Positions 33,817 through 44,766 of a DNA stretch of 64,000 nt are shown piece by piece. Each line of letters opens with the position of its first letter. Positions within the stretch are counted from its first letter, which is position 1. The position numbers and the translations under genes are program-made. Source of the stretch: Spongospora subterranea (taxonomy: Eukaryota > Endomyxa > Phytomyxea > Plasmodiophorida > Plasmodiophoridae). The notes beneath the pieces were generated by a model, which did no database searches, was not told the DNA's origin, and worked only from the letters and a program-made list of their open reading frames with translations. The DNA lies in contig OUQQ01000007.1 of assembly GCA_900404475.1 (NCBI GenBank), forward strand, positions 9,823 to 73,822. The letters are read 5' to 3'.

Positions 33817-35966
33817 CTAAGACATTGGCAACGCATGGAGTTCGATAGTGTGGTCATTCATCACAATACAGGATAATCTTCTCGCTGCTGACCAGTCAAC
33901 CTGATCCAAGCGTTATTCACATGTTGGGCAATTACGCAAAGTCACATACTAATACGGGGATGCCTTTTCCAGCAGTTGGGACAACATAAGACGATGTACC
34001 AGTCTCCCAATCATAAACCGCTGCATTACTCATACCGTTTGCAATGCATAACTTAGCGTTAGCTTCATCACATGCAAAGTCGAGACGCGTCTTGGAAGAA
34101 GATCTTTCTGCACCAGGAAGGACGACAATTTCTCGGATCAAATGACCGAGGCGATGTAGGTTCCATTCTATTACTCGATCGTCGCAACCACAAGAGATAA
34201 TCGTCGTCTCATCTGCACCAAAAGCAATACGGTGAACATCTCTAGAATGCGCTTGCCAAGACATAACGGCAGTGTTGCTGGCAAGGTCAAGCAACCGAAT
34301 GAATCCATCTATGCCCAGCAGCTAATAAGCCGTTACCGTATTCATAAATTCAGATCCCGCCACATACCTGTTGAACCCATTGCACATAACGTGCCATTAT
34401 GATTGAACGCTGTACATAAAACAAGTTCGCCTACAGGCTGAGAATATATTCAGCGATACCTTCTGAAGTCAGGCGAATATACCTCAGCAGTGAACGACTG
34501 CGCCATCTGGCTAGTTTTAGAAGACCAGACGCCAAGGAATCCGGAGATTAGGGATTCCGACGCGCAAGACGCCACAAAGAGCGAATCAGACGGCGAAGAA
34601 CACACCGATATTATATTTGGACACGATTCAACGCCAGTGTTGATTTCGCGAATCATTCGCTTATTTTCCGAATTCCATAGCTGTTGGCACCAGTAAAAGT
34701 ATTGTAAAAAAACAAACATCCGAAAATAAATGGACCTTAATCTTTCCATTGGAGTTCCCGTAATATAAGATATTATGGGACCTCGCATCCCATTCAACAC
34801 AATTGCATGGCGACATGTCGAAGACTGGAGTGCACGTCCCATCATGCGCCCAGACACGAATGGTTCCATCAAGTGACGAAGAAGCCAGCATATCACCTGA
34901 TGACGAAAAACGGCAAGAAGTAATCGCTGAGGAATGACCAAGGAGGCGCTGATGAAAGCTACTTGCAATTTCGTTCGACAGCAATGGCAACGACATGGCT
35001 CTTTCAACCTGACTGGAATCAATAACCGGCTCAGACAGGTCACAATCTGAACCAAAACGGAATAAAATATCCATATTTTGCAACAGCACTAAAGGAGATT
35101 AACTTTGTCCGTTCATGGAGCAAAACGGTGCTGATCGGCGGATGCTTGACGCCGAATCGGAGAAACTCTGCTTTAGTTCCAGAATTTCTCTTCTCAACTT
35201 CAAGATTTCTTGTTCTTGAGCTTCGAGCTGCATCTTCTTCGTACGTATTCTGGAAGAAATCTCACATCAGAGGTCATCAGGAATAATGCGAAGCAAAACG
35301 TAACTGCAATAATGATGGAAGAGGTACTCCACTAAAAACAGTGGAGAGGAAATTATGCAAGGCAGTAAAAACAGATGAACGCCAAGCCCGGGAGAAGAAA
35401 GGCGATAGACGAGAATGATTATTAGGCTGAGGTATGTAGGGCAGCATTAACCAATCAGCCCATTCGAGTGAAGAATCTGTTAATTCGGAAGGAGAATCGC
35501 GGAATATGCGCTCAAATATTGACGATAAAAGCGATCGTTTTTTGGATTGGACAGTTTCCTGTAAAAAAAATTTACGCCGTCAGCAAATTGGCATTTGAAC
35601 TGTTTTTCATCTGTGCATTACCACAATTAAACACCGCTGAAGAGATCTCAAAAGCCCTGAGCTGGATTGATGAAAAAATTCTCTTTGCGTCATTTTAGAC
35701 GTGAAACGGGTAGAAATGATGGACCATATATCCATCAACGTGTTGATATCTCCATTCTTGCATAGCGTTCGAAGTGTATCGGCGACAGGGCCTACAAGGT
35801 TTGTATCATTACAGAATCGGACTAGCTCATATTAATCGCACCTACCCGCATCGATTAGTGGTAATTCAGCAGTCGATTGCACACAGAAAGCCTGATATGC
35901 ATCGGTATATCCACGAAAAAGAAGATACTCTTTGACTAAGTCGTCAATATATGGGACGGCATCCAT
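33817..35966 (-). CDS. WDR91: WDR91, late-endosome WD40 protein
   Basis: The start ATG at 35966 gives MDAVPYIDDLVKEYLLFRGY, matching the helical N-terminus of WDR91 (DELVREYLLFRGFT). Middle exons encode a helical linker and the first blades (LLGHSSAITSCRFSSSGDML, ASSSLDGTIRVWAHDGTC). The exon at 34294-33950 has TAVMSWQAHSRDVHRIAFGA and DERVIEW-like DDRVIEWNLHRLGHLI, as in the human [28 protein letters not shown] block. The last exon follows a 49-nt intron (33901-33949): it reads VDWSAARRLSCIVMNDHTIE, matching human [20 protein letters not shown] in position, and stops at 33817-33819. WDR91 is a Rab7 effector that limits endosomal PI3P and drives early-to-late endosome conversion. Internal exon borders are only partly resolved. 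Confidence 0.88.
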
Positions 35967-36402
35967 TACCGATCCCCTAACCACTTGCAATTGCTCGCCA
36001 AGTCGTAAATGGTACTGCAATAGGAATGAATGTGGTCTGGTTCCTGGTTCTTGTGAAAGGGGACAGTTTCCTCTGTCGCGCTTTCGAATTAGTGTTTGAC
36101 TTTACGGGGTCTCTCCTGCCACTCTAAATTTCGTAAAATGGTGTACGGTATTACAGGGTATTACCGGTTAAGTTGACACACCATCTTCCCGACTATTTCA
36201 TCATGTCAACAACTTCACATCAATCGCTTTTCCACAGGGAATGGCTGTCGTTGATGGAACTTCTCATTGAACGAAAACATAAAAACGATGCCCCCGCCTG
36301 GACTCTCAAATCATGTCCAACCTTTCTAATATGCATTGCAACAATAATAACGACAATTGATATATATTTATATAGTTGAAGATGCCTAAGGTGTTCGATA
36401 TT

Positions 36403-39400
36403 TCACGAGTGACTTCGAAGCGACCGTGTGGTTGCCACGCTTCGGACTGGGCGTTTAGGTGAAAGTTTGTTGGGCGTAAAATTTTCTTTGTTTTTCTTAA
36501 TTCTTCGGGACACGACCTCTGTCTCTTTTTTAGATTGTGCTGCTTCAGTGTTGACCTCTTCAGGAGCTTGAACGACAGATTTTTCCACGATCCTGGAAGA
36601 TCTTCGAGTTGCAACTCCAACTCTAGTCTGCACATCCTTTTGCTGGAAATTCTCTCCAACATGTGCATCGACAGCTAATGAGGCACGTAATGGGCGCGTT
36701 TTGGGCGGTTTGCCAATGTCTCCATGAGTGTTTGCTTCTGGACCATCCACTTCAACAGTATTAGCCTTTCCCCTTTTGTTAGGTGCTGCAAAATCGCCCA
36801 ATATCTCTTCCACAATGTTTTTTGGTTCATTCTGTTTGATAACGCGTCCATTGCCGGGTTTGGACGCCACAGCGGTTGACCTATTACGCAAATTACGCGT
36901 TTGCCGACGATCATCCAATTCAGGAGCGTTATCGGATGAAAGGCAATCGACCTCAAGTTTTCGCCTCGTGGTTTTTTCAGGCTTAATGCATGCAGTTGAG
37001 ACATCAGCTACCCTTTGGGACTGTTTTCGCAGATTTGTACTCTTCCTCATGCTGCGACTAGATGCTTGCTCTCCAGAAACGCTTTCATTAGATAACTCTG
37101 CCTCTTTAGACTGCCTCGGAGAGTTTGAGAAAACAGTGGGAGATCGCGCTTGTCGATTGCTTGCCCCGCATTTGACCAGAGAAAAGGATTTGTTGTCAGC
37201 AACAGCACCATGGATCCGGTCAGCATGGTCGTTGAAGTCTCCTTGATTTTGTGTGCAAAGTGTTTGTACTTCATTAGGATGTAGTGGACTCGTGACCACA
37301 GCTTGAGGAGTACTTGCGTCTCTTTTGCCTTGAGACAGCAAGTCTTGAACATCAACCTGATCGGGTTCAGTAACAGCAACTTGAATGCGGTCAGCATGAT
37401 CATCATCGTGGTCACTGTTAGTATCGGAAACTTGGACCCGATCAGAGTGAGCTGGAAGGTTTCCTTGATTTTGAGGAGATTGTATGGGACTGTTTGCTAA
37501 AACTTGGTGAGTTCGACTGCGCTTGTTCGCAGTAGGAAGCGAATTGTGGTCGACAAGTTCTGCGACAGGAACAAGGTTGCCCTGAAGTGGATCGTGATTA
37601 AGTTCAACCCTTAAGGAAGACGTTGGAGCGTGTGGGAGCTTCCTTTTGCGAAATTGCATTGCTATTGAATCTTGCCCATCTTGCACAGCTGAATTTGGAC
37701 ACTCTTCTGCAAAACACACAGGAAAAACTGATTCATCTTGTACGAGGCTCGATGAATAAGGGTTATAAAATTGTTGAGAGGATATTGACGATTCAGCTTC
37801 AACACTGGTCAAGCCATCATCTGGAAGTCTTTTGAATGGGCTGACAGAATCTGCAAATGTGGTTGTCTGGATTGTGGATGAAACCTCGTTGTTAGCAATG
37901 GCAGATACGTCACTCAGGGAGCAAATCGGTCCCTCTATGATAGCACAGTCAGCAACATTGTGGTCTTGACTGCTGGAAGTATTTTCACTTTTCTTCACTT
38001 CAGATAGGACGTGATCTTGTGATTGAATAGGGACGAGAACACCTGGGGAGTATGATGACATCATGACCTCCTGCATGTCATCAACATGACTCGCATTGGT
38101 GACAACAATGCAGTCTACAAGTTCGACGTCTGCAAATGTGGTTTTCTGGATTTTGGATGAAACCTCGTTGCTGGCAATAGCAGATACGTCACTCAGGGAG
38201 CAAATCGGTCCCTCTATGATAGCAGAGTCAGCACCATTGTGATCTTGACTGCTGGAAGTATTTTCACTTTTCTTAACATCAGATAGGACGTGCGATTGTG
38301 GACAATTTTGTAATTGAATAGGGACGAGAACACCTGGGGGATATGATGACATCATGACCTCCTGCATGCCATCAACATGACTCGCATTGGTGACAACAAT
38401 AGAGTCTACAAGTTCGACGGTATCATTGAGGCAAAGAGTAGGGCGTTCTCGAAAGGAGTCCATGCGGGTGTTAGCTTTTGCAATAGCATCATTGCCAGGT
38501 AGAATTATGGGGTCGAGGTTGTCATTGGCCAATTGGCTATCATACGTGATTACAGACGAACCTGTAAGACTAAGATTACGGGTGGATGAAGACTGAGCTC
38601 CACGTGTGCCAGCATCAGACTCAACAGCCACCACTACACCGTCTTCAAGCACATCGTCGCCTTCACAACCTTGAGCAGCAACAGGACCATTGCCGGTCAA
38701 AGAATAAACTTCCAAATTAGAGTCAATCACATCAGGAACCTTGTGACAAGAATGCGGAGGACTAATTGCAGGATACTCAACAGAACCGGGCGATAACGGC
38801 GCTTCAGGTATAGTACCGTCACAAGACTCAGGAACAATACTCGCGCAAGTCGATCCTACTCTGCAAGTACTTTGTGTTGTTGGATAAACTGTTAATGATG
38901 ACGGTTCATCGTCTGTCACAACATCTTTGGCATGCGTCAAGGAACATATTGCGGTGACCTCGTCTGGAATGCCACCTGTTTTGTAGTCGAAAACAGAAAC
39001 GTCTTGAATGTCAACAGTAATAACATTGGTAGCGTAGACTGATTCCGGAGTGGCGACATCATTCTTCAAGTCCACTTGATCGTAAGAACTCAAAGGCCCA
39101 GTTGCTTCAGCAAGTTTCTGGGGAGTAACAGGCGGCAGTTGCATGGCGCGTTCGCCAAAATCCTGCAATGGGTCTTTCAAAACAGGAGTATTTGCCTGAG
39201 AAGGTTCCGGTCGATTGATGAAAGCTGATGAAGTGGAGGATTCATGGCACAGCTGAGGAGCCACAGGCGGGGATGATATCGGATTGGCGTCGAAATCAGG
39301 CGATGAATTGGGAGAAAGCTGGGACGAAATGTTTTCGATGTCCTCGCGCGCAATATCAATGACGACCGCGATGGCAACATCGTGACTACCCGCGCCATCT

Positions 39401-41455
39401 GGGTAACCTTTATTTGTTGGTACGAGGGACATGCTGACGTTTTCGAGAATATTTGGTGTACAGCGAGGGCTCGAAGAAGAACTGCAGCATTGAGTAGGGA
39501 GATTAGGTGAGAGAAGTGGTGAAACAGATTCAGAAAGTTTCTGCTGTGCCGTAACTGTTCTGTTGACTTTCTCGCATTCTTCAATTAGGCAGGGTTGCAT
39601 GTCTTCTACATTCAACGTCGTTATCGAATTCGAAACAGATCTGATTCCTGGCGTACCTTCGCAAACCATTGCGTCTTGCAAAACAACATCAGAGCAATTA
39701 ACGCTCGACTCAGAAGAACAGGTGATAAAGATTGGGTGCTTGCCATCATTTTGGACTGGAGGGTGTTCCAACGTCCCGGGTCCAGTCGCTTCGATTGTTT
39801 CTTCAGGAGGAGAATCTGTAAAAATTCATACTTTGTTAATGCTGTTTGGGTGTTCACATGTTTACATACCGTCTTGTTCGTCAGCGCAATTACCAGAACC
39901 TTGCAGCTCCGCATCCGTCCCAATGGCAGAAAAGTCCACAGTAATGACACTAGCGGACGATGCACAAACAACAGGCGACGCAGGCAAAGAAGAAAATATA
40001 TCTGCTTTATGCACCGAGGCTGAAGCAAGTGCGTCAATTGATGAGAAGTGTGGTGGAGAAGCATCGCGTGAGACTGGTTCCTGTTCCGGTGCAACATGGG
40101 ATTTTTCATGCACCGCATTTGCCTGTGCGACGAAATCTGCTTTAGATTTGCTCAGATGTAGCGAATTTACGCCATCATCTGCAAGCCGCTCGATTTCAGA
40201 CTTGTCATATCCAGGTCTGCAGGCTATCGAGCTTGAAGATAATTCCGATAAACAGTTTTTCCTCGAAGAAGGAAACACGGACTCGTTGTGACCGGATAGT
40301 AATGAACTGGCGCACGAAGCCCGGCGAACCCTAAGCGACTGACGAACCGATTGAGGAAACGGTTTGGGTGTCATGGCATGTTTGCGTGCAACTCTTAGGA
40401 GTGATGTGCGAGATACATTGTCTGAACTTCCTTTTTCTGTATCTTCTCGGACCTTTGACAATGAATCGATCGGTTCAACTGAGGGCAGTACAGAATCGAC
40501 TACTGGTTCGACATCCTGTTCAACAGAAAAATCTACAGGTTGATTTGAAGGCCCCCGATGGATTGGTTTCATGCAAATTGAGCGAAGGGATTTTTTCACA
40601 GGAGTTGGGAAAGCTTTTGGAGTTGCAATCCGTTTTGTTCTTTTTGTTCGGGTAGGTGACAAAAATTCGGCATTGTTAGAACATGATTCGCCTTCAAGAG
40701 TTGCAGGTGGCAAATTTTCGCGTTTTGTCCTGACCAATTTGCTCTGAGTGAAAACACCGAAGATAAGCTTAATGCTGAGCATACAGGTTGAGCGAATTAG
40801 TAGTAAGTTTTAGGCTAACGTTCGAGTCGACGATATCATGTCCAATAGCTTCTGTCTGAGACGGAACCGCCACAGTGTCGACTGGCAAGGCGCTCTGAAC
40901 GACACTTAACGGAGTATTGTCGAGACGTTTGTTTGGATCAAATAAACACGAGACATGAGGCGCTGTAGAGGCATTAGCGAGAAATAGCAATATGGTTTCA
41001 TCCAGAAGTACCATATTCAAGTCGAAAAAATCTGTCGCCGACTACGAACACGTTCATGTGACCAACCAATGTCGGCTTGGAGATTTCAACACCGTTTAGG
41101 ATCGTGGTTGCTTGCTGATCTAAATTCATTATCAAAGCGAATCCTTTTGAATCAAACATCAACGAAGCGTGTTGCTCGCGCGCATTGATGGCAAAAATTC
41201 GAATATCGCAGCAAGTTCCGCTAGAAACATATCACCATTAGCTATACGATGGATTGTGTCATAAGTTATACGATAGCAAACCTTCCAAAGATCACCGCTC
41301 TTTTATATGCAGGGAATCTTGCCCCTAGAAAACAGTTACTGTCAGGAATCTCTGACTGACGCGAAGAACTGACCATCTCTGCCGTTGCTCTTTATGTGTA
41401 CGATGTCACCAAACGACGCTCGATGCTTGGCGAATTCCTCTGGAGGCAGCACCAT
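36403..41455 (-). CDS. Ki-67-type FHA-domain chromosomal protein
   Basis: The N-terminal exons are complement(41374..41455), complement(41282..41324) and one from 41220. Joined, they read FGDIVHIKSNGRDGARFPAY, KRAVIFGSGTCCDIRIFAIN and AREQHASLMF, then TILNGVEISKPTLVGHMNVF and VVGDRFFRLEY. This aligns end to end with the FHA domain of Ki-67 (LVTIKRSGVDGPHFPL, CLFGRGIECDIRI, KQHCKIEI, VNGSVIDEPV, ITIIDRSFRYE). The rest, over 1,400 residues in a few large exons, is disordered. It has repeated TPK.FP..V+.SLR motifs (TPKAFPTPVKKSLR; TPKPFPQSVRQSLR), a 279-bp internal duplication, and a basic C-terminus rich in L-R pairs (TRRSSRIVEKS, RPVRSVATTRSLRSHS), like the LR tail of Ki-67 that coats chromosomes. 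The stop is at 36403. Sequence beyond the FHA domain does not align with Ki-67. Confidence 0.75.
37851..38419. repeat. Recent 279/290-bp in-frame tandem duplication
   Basis: Two adjacent copies, 37851-38129 and 38130-38419, lie within the coding sequence of the Ki-67-type gene. On the protein level the unit includes VVTNASHVD, MQEVMMSSY, GVLVPIQ, KKSENTSSSQDHN, IIEGPICSLSDVSAIA and NEVSS. The copies differ by a few substitutions and an in-frame difference of about 12 bases (QLQNCPQSHVL against QSQDHVL), so the duplication is recent and the frame is kept. Confidence 0.9.
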
Positions 41456-42165
41456 GTTCAACTTGGAATGGTCGACCTCAATCTCTCTGTCTTTGAAAGG
41501 GGACACCGGACCCCAATCGAATATGGTCCCGGGATTAGGCGAAGAACGTTATTGTGAGGTGCACGGATGAACTCAAGACAGGGTTTCAATAGCAGGCAGG
41601 CACAGAGCCGCGCAATGATCAATGAGCGCTGCGCGCTTCGGTGTCCTCGACAATCTCACTCTCCCCACACCAGTTTACAGACTGTTCAGTGGATAAGCCC
41701 CACGACGTTCACCGCAGTCAGCTGTCCGCGCCCAGCAAGAGTGAGGAAACGCGCGCGCTTTTTTGCCATAAACCTGAAAAAGAGCAGTTCCAAATCGCCG
41801 TTCATCCCAAGTCACGATCAACTTGACTTGAACATGTTTGAGTAAATCCAACGCAAACATCGAAGATTGATTACTAAACGTTGCTTTGCCTGAAATTTTA
41901 GTATTCCTTTGTCGGGAGAAACACAGTAGTTCCTTATTTTCCAGCTTTGCTCATTCCTTCAAACAATGAACCTGGGTAAGTCAGTTTATCAAGTTACTTT
42001 GTCCCATTTTAGCTGCAACTGAGTCGTTGATTGAAAGGGTCTTCTGCTGGTCTTTCGCCCTTCTGACAGGGTCGTCAGCCGTCTTTCCCCCTTCTGACCG
42101 GTAGCACTTGCAAGTAAACAAACAATGGTGGTACTGTGGAATCAATGAGCCACCGATGACCATGT
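41456..42165. other. Divergent spacer between Ki-67-type gene and unknown gene
   Basis: About 0.7 kb between two outward-reading genes. It contains a short frame at 41567-41845 without any domain. CTTCTGACAGGG...GTCTTTC is repeated near 42040-42110 (GTCTTCTGCTGGTCTTTCGC / GTCGTCAGCCGTCTTTCCCC), a small degenerate direct repeat. Probably a bidirectional promoter. Confidence 0.35.
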
Positions 42166-43585
42166 TTGCGCTATCCCAAACGTGCTCCCAGCTTTGATCA
42201 CTTCTTTCTATTTATTCGACATCCAAAAATGAGACAACGTCCAATAGATTCTGATTGCTGTGGCATCGGTCGCCCCTCGACAATACTCGCGAGATCGATA
42301 TGCGCCATCAGACGCGAACTGCAGTATCCGCAGCGAAATCCTGTTTTCCACGATATCTCATGTGACCGGCACAGTTCGGTCGCTGGCCGGATCGTTCATC
42401 AGGTACCGCGATATTCTATCGCAATCCTAATGCGCGCTGAAATGAGGCCAATCGTCGATCTGATGGGGCAATCTGGTATTGACCTGGCACTGGTCACGCA
42501 ATGGGCCGAGGAACTCGGGTCGACTCCCGATGACATCGTACTGGATCTCCATTGGGTGTTCAATGACAAGCTCTGGCAGACGCCATCGACGATCATGGTG
42601 CGGTTATGTCACTTTTACAACCAGGTCAACTGCCACAAAGGTTCGGCTATTGGTTCGCGCCGATCAGCGATTGGTAAGTAATCAGCTGGGTTTTGTGTGT
42701 GCAGTTGCGGCCGTTAGAAAACGGGTAAATGAGATGCGGTTATGGATCGAGGATGACGGACGCTTGCAAGAAATCGGTAAGCCCGAGCTGATTGAAATGA
42801 CGACGAATATTCTCCAGCTGGGCTCTGATAATCCGCTTATTACTGGATTGCCCTACATCGCCGAAGACGTCATGGTGAACTTTCTCCTGTCGGTTCTGAT
42901 TCCCGATCGACAACTCGAAAGGATCACGGCCCGAGCGATGGCCGTCAGTTCTGTCAAATCGGCAAACGGCAGTGCGGATCAGGCGCAGCTGAAGCTGACA
43001 TCCAATAAGAGCAGATCCGCTTGCATGCTGTGTGGAATCGACGATATCTGCCGGAAGATAGAACAAGCATGGGAAAAGACCTCGTCCGATATCTACAAGG
43101 TTCGCGATCTTGGCGTGGTTATCGAACGCGAATTTCCATCTCCTCGCTCGCGCTCATTCAACAATCTGTAGGTTGTTCAACAAATCACCATTTAGTTTCT
43201 GTATTGATCCAGTGTGACGTCTTCTAGCGAAGACTACACATTCTTGAAGGTGAAGAATCTGGAACCTAAAGACAAATCCATATTGAGGAGGATATGGGTT
43301 GTCTGCTCGACAATGGAGCGCTGGCAACACCCGTCGATATTCTACTGGATCAGCGAGCTAAAAAGAATATATGAGGATCTGGAGAAGTTTTTGATCAGGG
43401 AAAGCGGTTGGAAAGTCCCCGAGATCGCCACAATACTGTTGATTATCCATTCGCAAATCCATACCCTACGTGTTATGGGTTTGATCCCGGCGATCGCCGC
43501 CCGAGAAGAACAACACCCCAAGGTCACCAACGATATTCTGTGCTATCTCCTCAACCCCAACCTACCGCCACTTCAAGCAAATTGA
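42166..43585 (+). CDS. Spliced GC-rich gene of unknown function
   Basis: Three exons can be chained. The first ends near 42672 before a GTAAGT donor; the ATG at 42430 (MRAEMRPIVDLMGQ) is a plausible start, with 42166 as an upstream in-frame alternative. The second, after TGTGCAG near 42705, includes AAVRKRVNEMRLWIEDDGRL and IEMTTNILQLGSDN. The third, after GATCCAG near 43213, includes VVCSTMERWQHPSIFYWISE and VPEIATILLIIHSQIHTLRV, and stops at 43583-43585. The product is mostly helical with a CMLCGIDDIC cysteine cluster. No membrane helix or known domain is evident. It converges with the PRELI gene, whose stop is 76 bp away. Confidence 0.55.
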
Positions 43586-43661
43586 TACCCGATCGACAAA
43601 ATCTGTTTAGAATATATGTCGTATAATAATTAACGTATGAAAACGATAATGTCTAGGTAAA

Positions 43662-44432
43662 TTACAGATGATGCAGTTTGACTGCATCAGGTTGATTGAT
43701 TTGAGAATCATCTTCGCTTTCGATATCCAATTCCTTGGCGGAATAGGGCAATGCGGTGATGGAATGCTCCATATGTGTGAAAGGTATTGTCGCTCCCTCG
43801 TTCAGATGGGCGACCGTCATCGCTTCCAGATATCCTCGGCGAGGGAGGTGGCCGGCGCCCAGTAGTTTCTGGATGAACTCGTTGTCCACAGACCTACCTG
43901 CTTCGTAGTTCTAAATCAGACAACAATAGCTGGTTAACGGCGTAGGGGCAGGTGATGGGGCGATTATCACCTCGGAATAGGACTTCATGACAATCCCCTC
44001 AACCTGGGATTGCATCCCGAGCAATGATCGAATAGTCAATCGCGATACTTGTTCATACTCAGTCCATTGATCATTCTCGGGATGGACTCTGAAGCAGTTG
44101 CTCTCTTCGACGACGGCGATGTGCCTAAAGTCGTCGTTCGTGATTCGGATTTTCAGCGTTCTCGCTGAATAATTGATCGTATTTATGGTCCGGAATATAC
44201 AATGGGAACACCCAGACAGTTTTTTCACCCACGATGCCACAGGCACGTCGACTTGTCCAAGAACGACCCACGACAATTCTTGAGATGACGGTTCGTATGC
44301 GAAATTGTCGAATTCTGCCCCAAGCAACGCAGGAATTCGTGGATGGGGCAGGTTCTCAAATCTCTGCTGGTAAGCCTGAATTACCAAATGCCATGGCTCT
44401 TTGTACGTGTGCAAGAGTTTCGCCTCTCTCAT
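43662..44432 (-). CDS. PRELI/MSF1-domain mitochondrial lipid-transfer protein
   Basis: Starting at ATG 44432 the product begins MREAKLLHTYKEPWHLVIQA, matching the PRELI start (hydrophobic strand, then PW..V..A). It continues with HPRIPALLGAEF, then ELSWVVLGQVDVPVASWVKK (family: hR.h......P.hh..hhg), IFRTINTINYSARTLKIRIT, and the strand block ending LTIRSLLGMQSQVEGIVMKS. PRELI proteins pair with the TRIAP1/Mdm35 chaperone in the intermembrane space and carry phosphatidic acid or phosphatidylserine between mitochondrial membranes. A second exon, after a short GTTAAC...TTTAG intron near 43915-43942, carries the C-terminal tail to the stop at 43662; the phase of that join is not certain. Whether it is PRELID1-like or slowmo-like cannot be decided. 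Confidence 0.8.
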
Positions 44433-44766
44433 TCGACAGTACCGGGACAATTGGACACCGGTCTGAAGTCTGAGGATTTTGTGCAAGTTCGCTGGGTCAG
44501 AATCCAATGATGGTTCAAAACGCGTGCCACTCGGGCGTGATTCACGCACCCTCACTTAGAACGATTGATCGGTGCCCTGAGCAGGCCTAGCAAAGCGTTA
44601 GATATTCCAGCGAATTCGGCACCTGAATATATCGGCAAGAACCGGTTCCCGTCTCAGGGTCAAATCCAAAACTGAACCGCAAAAACGAGGAATATTCGCC
44701 CTGACGCCAGGAACATCAATGAAAACGAAATGACAACCGTTATGAAACCAATATAATACAAGCGTT

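Noticed and set aside
33932..34294. WDR91 ending at the in-frame stop at 33932
   Set aside because: A 49-nt intron at 33901-33949 joins to a last exon whose product matches the WDR91 C-terminus in position, which explains the sequence better.
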